From positions 124,001 to 188,000 of the forward strand of contig JAPDOI010001073.1 of assembly GCA_029168955.1 (NCBI GenBank): a stretch of 64,000 bases of DNA, read 5' to 3'. This document shows positions 32,806 to 44,193 of this stretch, piece by piece; the stretch's first letter is position 1, and each line of letters opens with the position of its first letter. This stretch comes from Aplectana chamaeleonis. Taxonomy: Eukaryota; Nematoda; Chromadorea; Rhabditida; Cosmocercidae. The translations under genes were made by a program, and so were the position numbers. Under the pieces are notes generated by a model that made no database searches, was not told the DNA's origin, and saw only the letters and a program-made list of their open reading frames with translations.

Positions 32806-33187
32806 CACAGCGCGGGAGCAGTTCGGCTGGCACATGTGACGCGCGCTGCGGAAAACCGCTGCGCGCGCGTTCGTTGAAGCACGCTAACCGTGGGGCCTGG
32901 GACAGGGGCTGTCTACACACCGAGGGAGGAGTTGTCCCCTTTTTGCAGTTTGAAATGTGCGAAGGCGGGCGAAGTGGTCCTCAACGCGTGCGAAGTGGTC
33001 CCGAGTGGAATAAGAGCCGCCAGAAACGGGACAACTCCTCCCTCGGTGTGTAGAGAGCCCCTGTCCCGTGGGGCCTCTAAAAAAGAAAAATGGTTGACGC
33101 TCGGTCAACGTGCTCCAACAACGACGCGCGTGAAGCGATTTTCCGCCCCGCGCGTCACGGGTGCCAGCTGAACAGCTCCCGCGCTGT
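32806..33187. mobile_element. CAGCGCGGG foldback element, copy 2, with nested inverted repeat
   Basis: The outer arms start CACAGCGCGGGAGCAGTTCG and end with its inverse CCCGCGCTGTG. Inside, GGGCCTGGGACAGGGGCTGT with ACACACCGAGGGAGGAGTTG (about 32892-32935) is the inverse of CAACTCCTCCCTCGGTGTGT through CCTGTCCCGTGGGGCC (about 33028-33077). Confidence 0.75.
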
Positions 33188-33224
33188 GGATTCAATCAAC
33201 ATCCTCCAGGATGTTGATCGAATT

Positions 33225-33451
33225 CACAGCGCAGGTGGGGCAACGGAGTAGGTCGGCTAGCACACGTGACGCACGCGACGGAAAACTGCTGCGTCCACAT
33301 CGTCGTTGGAGCCCGTTAAGCAAGGGACCCTGAAAAAAAAACTAATTGACGCTGGCTTAGCGCGTCCCAAAGACGACGTGAACGTAGCAGTCTTCCATCA
33401 CGCGCCTCACGTTTCCCACCCAGACTGCTCCTTTGCCCAACCCGCGCTGTC
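33225..33451. mobile_element. CAGCGCGGG foldback element, copy 3
   Basis: The arms CACAGCGCAGGTGGGGCAAC and GCCCAACCCGCGCTGT are inverse, and the inner arms carry the CACGTGACGCACGCGACGGA motif. It adjoins copy 2 across the small palindrome ATCAACATCCTCCAGGATGTTGAT at 33194-33218. Confidence 0.75.
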
Positions 33452-33489
33452 AATTCTATAAACATACCCCGAGCGCCACTTCCCCCTGT

Positions 33490-33700
33490 CGCGATAACAC
33501 CGAAAATTGGGTACGGAATGCAACGAAGTGAAAAAATAACAAGAAAACAATAAAAAAATCGTAAAACGAAGACAAACGAAAACGAGCGATAAAGAAACAA
33601 GTAAAGCGAAAAATAACAAGGGAAAGACTAAAAGAAGAACAGTGTAAGAGAACAAAAAAAACAAAACGGTACGAAAATACTTCTCCGTACTAAACTTCAA
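33490..33700. other. A-rich strand-asymmetric tract
   Basis: About 200 bases of A and G with few T, for example AAAAAATAACAAGAAAACAA. It mirrors the T-rich tract at 31800-32070, though I could not align them base for base. Confidence 0.45.
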
Positions 33701-34328
33701 AGGCTGCATAGAAGACAAAGTGTAGAAGCTGCGATTCATGAAAAATAATTCACTTACTCGGAGGATTTCCGCAAATCTGTTTCGGTTTTACCATCTAGTC
33801 ATTGGACTCAGGTAAAACTAGTTGTCGAGAATCGGTCGAAAATCGAGAAGTTGCCCAGAAAGTTGGTGGAAGTTGTCGAGAATTCCGAGATTCGCAGTAT
33901 TTGTCGAGAATCGCGGCCAATTTGTTCACAATTTCAGATAAAGTTGCTGATAATTCGGACACATTTCTCGACATCTCCTTTCGAAATTGAGAATATGTCT
34001 CGAATATTTCGAAAACTTTCCAAGAATACAGGACATCACTTCGGCACCCTCTTTATACCACATTCTTCAATGTGGTGACTGCTGTTTTTGTTCTTTTCTT
34101 TTCATGTGGGTCCTCTGTGTTTTTTTCTTTATTCTCTATTCTTCTAGCTGGTCATCAATTATTATGTATTTCACCGATTTCTTGGATATCAAACTCATTT
34201 TTAAAATTTTCATCTTCTCAAAATAGCGAATATACAAAAATGTGGTATTTCCAGGTTAGTGAATTTTGGAAGTTTTCGAGCATTCAAGTACTGATCTTTT
34301 TTTGATGATCGGTAGTTGCAGCACTCAG

Positions 34329-34486
<158 letters not shown>

Positions 34487-34872
34487 TTCGAGAAGTTACC
34501 CGAGTAGTATCAGAGCAACGCTTGAAATTAAAATTGTTAATTTGAAAAAAGCTCGAATGATGCAGTTCTGACCGAAATTTGCAACTCTAAACCTTGAAAT
34601 AGTTGTTTAGCATTATATTGATGTACAATATGTGGACCCGAATTTACGCGGCTAAGTCGCAGAATGACGTTAAACACAACCTGGAGTAGCTCTGACATAA
34701 CACAAGGCCGATTTTAATGAGTGATTTCTTGTGCAAAAGGAACATCTATAATTTTTTGTACCATAACAAAGCACCCGAAGGCGGATGGAGTCTTCGAAAA
34801 CAATTCCTCTTTAGAAAAACGATTTCGTAAGCTAAAAAAATGAACTTTTTACAACCCAGCCTACTCTAAACA

Positions 34873-34975
34873 ATGCCCAAGACCTTGGAAAGAATTTTAG
34901 AGATCATTCAGAAGAACAAAATTGAGAATGTGTATGAAATAACAGCAAAAGAAGCATACTATGTCAATGCGGATC
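34873..34975 (+). CDS. Short coding-like frame inside the 1.95 kb element
   Basis: An ATG at 34873 gives MPKTLERILEIIQKNKIENV and then YEITAKEAYYVNAD, a charged helical stretch, before running into the GC-rich hairpin at 34975. If the hairpin is an insertion, it interrupted this frame. Could be a remnant of the element's own gene. No family recognised. Confidence 0.22.
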
Positions 34976-35032
34976 GCACGCGACCGCCGCGCCGCCTGCT
35001 TTCCTCGGACGGCGCGGCGGCCGCGTGCGGCA
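34975..35032. repeat. GC-rich hairpin, 20-base stem
   Basis: CGCACGCGACCGCCGCGCCG pairs with CGGCGCGGCGGCCGCGTGCG with one mismatch across a 17-base loop. At 35125-35143 AAGTATAAACGACCCCTAA resembles the end of the small Harbinger-like element at 56283-56418. Confidence 0.7.
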
Positions 35033-35249
35033 CCGTTCGAAGATTTCGAGCAGAAAAACTCTAAACGCCTCGCGGCGCCGCTTGATCGATATGGCTGTAT
35101 TGCATCTCGCCGCGCCGCGCCTCGTCGGAAGTATAAACGACCCCTAAGATGGAGGCTGAACACCGCTACAGTATAACGGCTCACACATTTCTCAAGTGTG
35201 GTCCCGCCGGAAGTCGCCAATTTTAAAAACTAGGAGCCACGAGAGAAGG

Positions 35250-35579
35250 ATGTTTGAGTTTAGCTTGGTCCATTTACTCTCTACTGAAACTTTCACCGCC
35301 TTATGTTATAGTAATTCCGAGGATCACTACACTGATAGCGCACTGGTTCTGGGCAAGGCCAATAGCTGCCCGTTTAACAATTTTGTAGACCCACAGCGTA
35401 TACGATGCACAGTTTGCCTCTGGGGAACGTCGAAGAAGCGAGCCAAATTGGGAATTCGGCAAGCGGAGTGGTGTGAAACCATCTGCATGGGCTTCACAGA
35501 CCGTTGTAATCAAGGGTTGGGCAGGAGCTCCAATTTTTGGAAAGTACATACAGTTGTGCATGTGTATAACTGTATGTGA
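35250..35579 (+). CDS. Open frame inside the 1.95 kb element, unrecognised
   Basis: An ATG at 35250 opens 109 codons to a TGA at 35577-35579. It starts MFEFSLVHLLSTETFTALCY and has a Cys-containing C-terminal half (RIRCTVCLWGTSKKRAK). It lies just inside the right terminal repeat. It may be a truncated element-encoded protein or chance. No catalytic motif of a transposase is visible. Confidence 0.22.
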   Translation: MFEFSLVHLLSTETFTALCYSNSEDHYTDSALVLGKANSCPFNNFVDPQRIRCTVCLWGTSKKRAKLGIRQAEWCETICMGFTDRCNQGLGRSSNFWKVHTVVHVYNCM

Positions 35580-35811
35580 ACTATCGAGAATCGGGTAAGG
35601 AGTTGTCGGGAATTGGTCGAGAAGTTGTCGGGCATAGTCGACAATTGGGCGAAAAGTTGGCCAGAATTCTCTAGAGTCTGTGAAAGTTGTTCTGCACTCG
35701 TACGCCTACAGGACAACTTTTCGTCCGATTCTCGACAACTAGTTTCACCTGAGTAGCATTCCGGAAATGGATAAAAGTCGCGATTTCCCCTCAAAAACTT
35801 CGCTGATAGGG

Positions 35812-36033
35812 AACTTTGGGCTCTATCCTAAGGAGGGGGGGCCACTCATAGAAATGAAAATATTATACCACAGTCACTCACAAGATCATTTCGTATCACT
35901 GTGATAGCAAATGTTTTTGTTCTAGATATTTTGTTGGGTCTTAGTTGAGAGTAGGGTTCACTTTCATTTCGTGGTATTCGTGGTATCATCATAAACATGA
36001 GTGGCCCCCCTCCTTAGGATAGAGCCGAACTTT
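35812..36033. mobile_element. Short MITE with 38-base inverted ends
   Basis: GGCTCTATCCTAAGGAGGGG near 35818 and its inverse near 36022 head arms of about 38 bases that run from ACTTTGGG to CCACTCAT. Total length is about 222 bases. The target duplication is unclear. Confidence 0.75.
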
Positions 36034-36039
36034 AGATGA

Positions 36040-36341
36040 ATTACGTGGAGATTTTCGCAAAATCGTTGAATCAATTTCGCATCCGTGATCAGCACCTGAA
36101 ATAACTCCAAATTGGATCTAAAGATTTTTCCGACAAATGCCTTGATAATGGTCCAAACAATAGGTCCCGTGACGACCGCCTTCGTCTTATAGCTTCCTGG
36201 AACCAGAAGCTCGGGACGGGATAGTTTGCATCTACTATAGAGGCTCACAAGATACGATAATATTCGTTTTCGCAGATGCGTTAACAATCTAGACACCTCC
36301 CTTGAGATGGGAAAGATGCGATAAGGAGGTAGACGATTCAT
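36040..36341 (-). CDS. Open frame abutting a MITE, possible exon
   Basis: A minus-strand ATG at 36341 opens 125 codons, of which the first 100 lie outside the MITE. It begins MNRLPPYRIFPISREVSRLL and includes KTKAVVTGPIVWTIIKAFVG. TTATTTCAG/GTGCTG inside could serve as a splice site. The last 25 codons are MITE sequence and not credible. No family recognised. Confidence 0.22.
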
Positions 36342-36771
36342 AGACTCCTGACATGTCGTCAGTGTCTACTCGATGTATCAACAAAACTAAATTAGCGAGC
36401 TCAAGCTACAATGAGTGACACTGATGCATAATGAGCCGAGAAGAGAGCAGAAAATAAAGGCAAATCTGAGGACTTTCATGAATGAAACTAGTGCAGGTGA
36501 CTGGTTTACATAGATCGCACCGCGCAGCTCAATCCAAGCATTAGAAATTGAGAAGGTTGCGGAGGGCTTCGTAGCCGATTTTCGGCATTGGATTGGAGAC
36601 GGTGTTTTTTAAAGTCTTGCGTGGGAGAGGAACGTTTCCTGTTTAATCCCAGAGGATTGAGACCCTTTGATATGCTGAGGTTCGGCAAGGCGGAATTTTT
36701 TGTCTCCCCATTATCGGAACGAGCTCCCACTCTCATTTCTCTGTTTGTTAACTCCAGATTGCTCTCCGATC

Positions 36772-36873
36772 ATGACACTGCGCGATGTGCTTAGCGATGA
36801 ACTCACGGAAGGTGTGCGAGATTTGTATGCGGGACAGCTCTACAGCAAGCCAAAAGTCTGCACAAAATTCAAG
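36772..36873 (+). CDS. Candidate first coding exon, unrecognised
   Basis: A GTTAACTCCAG acceptor, possibly for cis or spliced-leader trans-splicing, lies 15 bases before an ATG at 36772. The next 34 codons read MTLRDVLSDELTEGVRDLYA and then GQLYSKPKVCTKFK, and end at AAG/GTGTGT (36873). The peptide is hydrophilic and helix-prone. The next exon, phase 0, was not found. I do not recognise the family. Confidence 0.38.
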
Positions 36874-38302
36874 GTGTGTAGAGCTATTAATGAAATAATT
36901 AACTCCAAAAATAGCTCTATCTGCGTCTCATCGTATTTTCTGTAATTGAACACCAGGTTGTGGAATTTTCAATCTCTACTAGAAGTGCCCGAGGTGCTAT
37001 AAATTGCAACCAACATGACCCAAATTCAGTATGAGTGAGAAATGTGTGTTGGCGAAGCAGTATAATTGCAATAAAAAAACTAACCAAACACTTCTCGAGC
37101 TTCATGTCTCCTAGAATGTCCTTCATCAGGGGTGTGCGTTAATGGAAAGTACCTTTTCTCGTTAAGGTTAGTATAGGGTTTTTATGACTGCCCGGGAGGT
37201 ATGTAGTCAATAGGAAAAACCTGGTTTCATGGGTAGTTCTGGCAACCAGGCCTGGTCATTCCTTTGTAAGTAGAGTATATTTCGCTGCGAATATATTATT
37301 TCGATGATCTAAAAAGACGATCCTAGTGAGCAATTCACGACATCTGATTTAAGAAAACACAGAAAACCGTATATTATTTCTTCATGTTTTTGTGTAACTT
37401 GGCCTCTCTGGTGAACGAAAATGTCCAAGGGGCCCAAGAAAACCTTCCTTTGTGAAGAAAAGTCAATCGGAACACATTGTAAATATGAATTTTATTTTCG
37501 CGCCAAAACCGTTTTTGAAGTTTTTCTGCGTTTGGAGACCTCGTCACTGTCATTTTCGAAGTTTTTCTGCATGTGAGGCTTGGGCCGTAACTGTTTTTAA
37601 TGTTGGTTGACCCTCGCATCAAAATTCTATGAAAAAGTGCTAGATGACTGGTGAGAACTGGTAGCGGATCCTCGTCTTTAACCGCTTCCAACCTCGTTAC
37701 CCTAAATTTTCGACGCGCCGGAGCTCACCGGTGTGGTGTACTAGGCTCATTCATGAAGCTGAGACTGAAGAATGTAAACTGGTTACCATCTCTCACAATT
37801 GTGGGTAACTTTCCGAGTTTGCGATGAAATTAAAAAAAAAACACGAAAAAAGTGGCATTCACGTATTTCTTACCTAAACATCTTCTTAGTTTCTTCTATC
37901 ATCGTCGTTCAACGATGAATGTTTTTACTCGAAATATACAACAATGGAATGCGATTTACGGCTCGGAGCGATTTTCGCCTAAAGGCTACAACCGAATGAT
38001 CTGTCAAAGGACAAACAACATTGCCAAAGAACGAACAAAATTTAGAGGATTCCATGTTGCATGAGGGTAGAGTTACGAAACTAGAAAAAGGAGAAGTGCA
38101 TATATTGGCAGATAAAGCTCAATGCGAATTGACTATGTTCTTCTCGAGTCTCTTGCGTTGGAAAATACGTCAAGTCGTGAGAAATCTCACGTAGTTATCA
38201 TAAGAAACGTAAGAAAATTTTCGAAAGGCACTTAAGAGATGGCAAAGTGAATTAGCCCATATGCGGAGAAAACTGGTAAAGTCCTTCTGGAACTGCACGA
38301 CG
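36874..38302. other. No supported gene; one dispersed repeat at 37395-37640
   Basis: A plus-strand frame from an ATG at 37915 (MNVFTRNIQQWNAIYGSERF) runs 49 codons to a stop without splice support. The rest is unremarkable. Confidence 0.25.
37395..37640. repeat. Dispersed repeat, copy 2 (inverted relative to 23290-23530)
   Basis: It shares GAACGAAAATGTC, GGGCCCA-like and CGCGCCAAAA segments with the first copy in the same order on the opposite strand. Confidence 0.6.
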
Positions 38303-38420
38303 TTTCTTGAGGTTGGACTACATCTATTCTAGTTCTATGTAGTCATAGCGCGGAAACTCAATTGAATTTCCGCGATATGGCTACATGGAAGTAGGGCGGA
38401 TGTAGTCCAACCTCAAGAAA
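38303..38420. mobile_element. 118-base foldback MITE
   Basis: TTTCTTGAGGTTGGACTACA at the left is the exact inverse of the right end. The centre holds another palindrome, CGCGGAAACTCAATTGAATTTCCGCG. Nearly the whole element can fold back. Confidence 0.8.
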
Positions 38421-38882
38421 ACTCGTGTAGCTGACACTTGCATATCGATAAAGCAGCGCAATTATTCCGGTGACACTCACAATCGACGTCTTAGAGCTTT
38501 TATGTAATATGATTTTCGCGAATGACTTGATTCGCGTAGGTGCTTAGTTTGCAACTTAATCGAGTTCAGCCGCACAAAAGTTCGCAATGTTATTATCCGA
38601 GTCGTTGAGGACATTTCTTTGCAGGAATATCTGTAATTTGTGGGACATAGTTTCGAGAAGGCATAAAAGAAGTTCAGGAGAATACTAATCCTGAAAAGGC
38701 TATTTTCAACACAACCATCCAGTGGAATCGATGCTTCGGAGAAAACAATTTAGGAATCATCCAACTTTTTGGCCTTCAGGAGTGAAAGAATTCTCCCACA
38801 ACCTCCAAAACAAGGGGGTCTTCGGGGTGCCGAACACGAAAAAAAAGTTCTGTCTTCTGATTTCTGGAAGCTTCTCGATAGT

Positions 38883-39037
38883 TATCCTCTGTTTTGGATC
38901 AAAACTTATTTCCGCTCATCGCGTGCGGCTGCGCGGGTACGCTGCGTGTCTTTCCACACTTTCTCGCTGTCTCTGCCCTCAATCCGCACAAGCGCGCAAA
39001 GGAACGGAGTGAATTCGCCCCGAACCAGACAGAGTAC
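38883..39037 (+). mobile_element. TATCCTCT-family short repeat, copy 3
   Basis: It begins TATCCTCTGTTTTGGATC and ends CCAGACAGAGTA. The core has CATCGCGTGCGGCTGCGCGG and TTTCTCGCTGTCTCTGCCCT. Confidence 0.7.
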
Positions 39038-39224
39038 ATATATGTTGCAGTTTGACCAAGAGCCCCAACTTAACTCATTCGCGACAGTTTGAACCACTGG
39101 CTCCAGCTTTTCAAAAATTGAGCTTTCTGCGAAAATGAGGATTGTTAAACCTATATATGATTAATGTCTAGAGCTAAGCTAGACTTCACTACTAACCTTG
39201 TGGTCCGTTGATAGCCCCGCTTAA

Positions 39225-39772
39225 AGGCAGTGGTCGCGATCAAATATGCTTGTCGTTTTTTTCTCTCTAAACCCTTTTCTGGGTCTCGAGTAGTAGGACC
39301 TATAAGAAAAAATCGCGAAAAAGCGCTGTTCTGGGCCAAATTTAAAGCCTGAACTTTCTTGTCTTGCGACGGTGGACGAGCCGACTCCACATCATCGGCA
39401 TCGATGATCTCTATTATCAAGAACATCAGCTGGCTTGAAATTGAATTTCAATCAATGAACCTTCGGATTTATGTACACATCTAGTCAAGTACATTGACTG
39501 GAGTGCTTTCTTTCATTGCTCAACTGGTTTTACCAGGTAAATTTGCATTTATTTCTTCCTCTGAATGTCGATGATTTTTGACTGCTCGGCATGAGATGGC
39601 GATCTTTTTGGTCGACGCTGTGCACGTGTGCACGAACTGGAATTTTTGGACCTTAAAATCTCTATTTCTTGCCCGTTTTTCACCTCGCTACCTTTATAGT
39701 TTTTCAGCTGTTTTTGATCTAAGCTAATTTTCGTAATTTTTTCGATAACGTTTTTCATCATGACCACTGCCT
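39225..39772. mobile_element. TTAA-AGGC M ITE, subfamily F3, copy 2
   Basis: The ends are AGGCAGTGGTCGCGAT and ATCATGACCACTGCCT, with TTAA on both sides (39221-39224 and 39773-39776). Its 548 bases align with 8661-9206. A minus-strand frame of 140 codons crossing it is not a gene. Confidence 0.87.
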
Positions 39773-40085
39773 TTAAACGATGTACATAACTGGAGGATTT
39801 TAAAGATAGCGTAAAATAATGAAGAAAAAAACGGTAACGAAGGACAATTTTTTTCAAATGTCTTGTGATTTCTCTTTTCTCCCACTGCCAGCTTTCGTGT
39901 TTCCAAGAAGAAAAGCGATGTTTGACTCTTACTTTATCTGTCTGAAAACTTGCCACAACCATTACTGCCACAAATTATCTTTTTTTTTCGCGGTCAAAGC
40001 TAAATACCTAAAAATCCAATTAGAACATCACCTAAGCAGACACGAATGTCAACTTCGTGAACAGCACTCAAAACAGCACCTTTAA

Positions 40086-40215
40086 AGGCACTGGACACCC
40101 AAAAGTCATTTTTCAGGTTTCATCTTGGAGGGAGCCACACGCTGGTCACAACAGTATCTCTGAAATCGGTCAATGCCACCTACAAACGGAGTTATGGCTT
40201 TTTGAAACTGGCTGT
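40086..40215. mobile_element. Left end of a TTAA-AGGCA element
   Basis: After TTAA (40082-40085), AGGCACTGGACACCCAAAAG opens a segment with ACAGTATCTCTGAAATCGGT and CAAACGGAGTTATGGC, words shared with 55307 onward and 63368-63500. I did not find its right end. Confidence 0.5.
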
Positions 40216-41570
40216 ATTTTGATATCCTATTTCCTACTCTAAAGTGACCTCGAAAAAATCGATTCAGAAGGAACATTTCATTACAAAATGAGCACCTTCG
40301 AATGGTCAAAAAACTGGCCGAGTGGTCATTTTCAAATGTTACTTCTGGGAAATCTGTCTAGACGCCATTCAAACGTTAAAACCAAGCGATTAGGTACAGA
40401 TAAGATAGCAACTTATCAAAACAACTCTGTTTCAGAATCTACAATGGCATCGGGTTTTTAAATATGAAAAGGTGTATGGAAGGAGCCGAAAATCGTGTTA
40501 CCTAGCAAAAAGGAGAGTTTCAAAGGCGGAAAACTCTGAATGGATCAGTTCGACAAATGTCTACCTCAGAATGAACGAGAGACGATTAAAATAGGTATTA
40601 CACAGCTGTAGTCATCTGTTTTACTCCAGATGAAAACTCACACATAAATGCTCGTAGCGATGAACACTCGACACGCACGCCGATCGCGTGGACGAAAATT
40701 AGCAACAAGGCACTTTACTCGATTCAGATCTGGCTATGATGACCAGTCGACTTGAGACGAGGCCCAGGAAGCTTGAACAGAGTGAAGCGTGGCATGCTAT
40801 GATAGCGTATTTATTCATGTGCAATCAGCTGGGCCACCGAAAAACGAGATCGGAACAAGCCATTAAAACATTGGGTAATGCCTTACCAGAACTGAAGTAC
40901 AAAATGAGAGCCTGGAATGAGCCTGTATAGAAAAGGCAAGAGTTCAAGAAGCGTTCAATGACGTCAAAAGGAGTATGACGGTAGCGGAAATGAGCCTAAT
41001 CAAGACATAATCGCTTCTGAACGGAAGAAGGATAATATGCGGTCTTCTGATGGAGGCCACGATACGTTGTCAGCTGAGTGACGGGTGGAGGCATTGAAAT
41101 GCGGCCATCGTCGTCTTATGCTTTCGATAGTGGTGACGGCGTTTGACTGAAAAGGAGCCGCGTGTCTCCCCCTCACCCTCCCACCCTTTCCCTCATATAT
41201 ATTTCGCTCCCTAGGGAGCCCTTTGATTACAATTCGCGTTCCATCGCTAAATGCCAAAAGTTAGATATGAAAACTGAAAAGCAGTACATTAGGAATTTGA
41301 AGTGATTAAATTATTCAATGCAATGATTAGTAGGGCGCGAACTCGCGAAAAAAATTCAATAGGACTACTGGGTGGCCAGAAATTATTGTCGTCGAACGCG
41401 AGGCTCTCAAAATACATTCAGACGAATGGAAGAGGTATGACAGTCATATTTTACCGGATACTTTCAGAGTAAAAAGTCTGAAGACGTGGCTGCACCTAGA
41501 GATAACAGCGCGCGCAGGTAACCGTTATCTATTTCGTCACAGATCCAAACCAAATAGCTGTTCAGTTTAT
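40216..41570. other. No supported gene
   Basis: A complete small frame at 40736-40930 (63 residues, starting MMTSRLETRPRKLEQSEAWH) has plausible composition but no promoter, splice or family evidence. A minus-strand frame at 41000-41257 is similar. Confidence 0.2.
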
Positions 41571-41575
41571 TTCTT

Positions 41576-41578
41576 TCT

Positions 41579-41653
<75 letters not shown>

Positions 41654-41656
41654 TTT
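41576..41656. repeat. ATTT tetranucleotide microsatellite
   Basis: About 19 to 20 uninterrupted TATT units. Confidence 0.97.
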
Positions 41657-42145
41657 CTGCATTTCTGCGCTCAGGAGAACGCGCCAAGATCAACTATCAA
41701 GTAAATAAGCGAGACAGTAACATGCTTGATGTTCAACATTAATAAAAAACAGAAGAATACCAGACACAAAGAACACTGAGAATAAACAAACACACCTAAC
41801 AGGGTATTTCCAGAGTGAGTGCCGACTCATTCAGCAGCATAATGGTTTTAGCTCAGTAACTGCGTTAAGAAGCGACATTTGATTTGAAGAAAAAAAGTCT
41901 CACAGACTGAAAACTCTCTGTACGAGCCAAAGAGTTGAAAGTGGCCGTGTCAGCCAGCTATGACACCTTGAAAGACTACCACAACTTCGGGACATGGGCT
42001 TACTGGCCTCCCCTCATGGACTAGTAGGTTGACCATACAGCCTGTCTCCCGTACACTAAATTATCGACGTACTAACGTACACAGTGATCCAATTTGTTGA
42101 TTTTCTTGTTCCTGTGATGACGTTATTCCATATATCTTCATGTAG

Positions 42146-42200
42146 AGAAAAACAGTACAGTGAGATGTGGGCCGGTATTCATGGACGATTTACCCGAAAG
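42146..42200 (+). CDS. Candidate small exon, unrecognised
   Basis: An ATCTTCATGTAG acceptor and an AAG/GTAAGG donor bound 55 bases. In one frame they read EKQYSEMWAGIHGRFTRK. An ATG lies inside. No partner exon was found. Confidence 0.25.
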
Positions 42201-42689
42201 GTAAGGGTAATTATTGCTTGGGTTCCCCGCGAGCTTTGGTGCATACGTCTGTCTCGCTCTCCCTGCTTTATTTTGATCAGAATTGCACTTGGTGCAAAAT
42301 CCCCTCCTGCGTGTGATTTGACTGTGATGAATTAGATCTCCAGCCATATCCATTTGCCAGAATTTGAAAACATTTGGGAGAATTTGTTGACCTTCAAATT
42401 CGAGGAGAGGAATTCCACGGTTCTTTCTGGCGATTCCGATTTCTCAACCTTCCCCGCGGAGCCCGACGGTACAGTAAACTCGCTCCAACGACGGAATAAA
42501 CAATGGATTTCTGCCTCGCGTCAGAACGTAAAACTCGTCCGATGAGAAATGGTGGGAAACCCTTTTTTTCCTCGGTGGGAAATGATTCTACAACTCCCTT
42601 TGGACGATCTCTCAAGTTCAATAGCAACAGGATGAGCGAAGGTGCCCTATTCTTCCTTTCAATCTGAGCCTCCCTCTTTATTCTCCACT

Positions 42690-42890
42690 CTCATACATCG
42701 GTTGCAAATGACCGAAGTTACAAGCCTAGAACAACTCGTTCACTATGCTCGATTTCAGGCCATTTTTGAGGAGCCATAACTCAATTTCCAGGGGTTTTCT
42801 GCGATTTTAGAGGTATCGTTGGAACGAAGGCAGGACCTTCTTCAGGGTAAGCAAAAAAAACAGAAAACTGTTTCAAAGTTGAACTCTGCC
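42690..42890. mobile_element. Right part of a TTAA-AGGCA element
   Basis: CTAGAACAACTCGTTCACTA, TTTGAGGAGCCATAACTC and the ending GAACTCTGCC match the right halves of F2 and F5 elements. It stops at the TTAA that also bounds the piggyBac-like element. Confidence 0.5.
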
Positions 42891-42894
42891 TTAA

Positions 42895-44189
42895 CCCATT
42901 CACGACCGCGTGTCCCACCGGTGGGACACTGTTTTCAAAAATCGATTTCTCTACCGCATGGAGGAATTTCTAAACCTACTTGTGGTCAATGTATTTACCC
43001 ATTCTATAGTCGACTATAAACTTCGTGGTCCGCTGGCAGCTTCACCGTTACAATATATCTGACTCTTCGAATGCATCACGGTCGAAAACCGCAATTATGA
43101 GTACAGATCACATTTTTACACGCAATTAACGGCTGAATTCCTCCTTTTCCTATTACTCGAGAAACGGTTCCTACTTCTAAGAGTGGTCAGATCGTATAGC
43201 ACTATTGAATATATCACAGAAGCTTGATTACTGATGCTGCGCACACTTCGCGCGTAGAGAATCGGCTTTCCTTCGCCCGTATTCTGTTCACAGAATTTTT
43301 TTCATGCAAATATCCTAATGTTGAGATCATTAGGGCCTTTTTTGAAAGCCCTGCTTGGTTACGGTTGGTGTACCATCGTAGGCCGAGGCTTCAACTTCGG
43401 TGAAAACTACCTTGGAGAGGAGCGGACGAGAAAAATGGGGTCGTGCCAGAGCAGAAAACGAGTGAAAACTTATAAAACGGTTATTACACTAATTACTCCT
43501 AGTCAACTTGTAATAATGGAACTATTTTCTACCTCTGAATGTAAAAATCAAATATGCTTTTCACAAAAAATCTCTTCCTAGAAGGCGCCGAACCTGGGGG
43601 GGGGGGTGAAGGGATAGCCGAAAAAAAAATTGGCGAAGATTTAAAAAAAGCCATTTCCATCAGCCTTACCAGTCAATATGAAATTTGAGGAGTCATTTCT
43701 ACGCCTAGATGTCGAGAAGAATGTTAAAAATGTTTACTACAAAAAAACTCGCGGCGGAATGCGATAGACCGCAAGAGCGAGGGAGTAGCTAAAGCAAAAT
43801 TAGTGCAAATCTGAAAAAATATCCTTTCACTAAGCATTTCCTGTCAATTGAAGAACAGAAGAATGTCTATCATGGTAATCTACTGATAATTAATGTTTCA
43901 AACCGCTAGCATTCAACGAGCTCACGTGATTTTGTAGATGGTCTTATCTGCACAGTTGAAAATTTAGGAGGCCATTTCTCTGGAAGGAGAGAGTTATGGA
44001 AGCTGAAACTTTGGCATCATGATTTTGACGTCGACAGTCGTACGATAAATAATAAAAACGAAAATCAATTTTTGGTGGCGTGCCATTCGAGCAAAAGTGG
44101 CCCACCGGTGGGACACTGTATACGGTGACGCAATATTGCACGCGGTCCGAACGTGCAGCCACCCAAAATTAGGCGTGGTCGTGAATGGG
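42895..44189. mobile_element. piggyBac-like element, copy A (TTAA, CCCATTCACGACC)
   Basis: The ends are CCCATTCACGACCGCGTG and GGCGTGGTCGTGAATGGG, flanked by TTAA at 42891-42894 and 44190-44193. Inside both ends sits the palindrome CCCACCGGTGGGAC. CCC starts and TTAA duplications are the piggyBac signature. At 1295 bases no transposase is open; a short frame at 43318-43581 shows no motif. It landed between two AGGCA elements. Confidence 0.85.
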
Positions 44190-44193
44190 TTAA

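Noticed and set aside
35301..35561. 86-codon frame opposite the 35250-35579 frame
   Set aside because: It overlaps a longer frame on the other strand and has no signals of its own.
40736..40930. Complete 63-residue frame with plausible composition
   Set aside because: No splice site, promoter, family or conservation could be shown; many chance frames of this length occur here.
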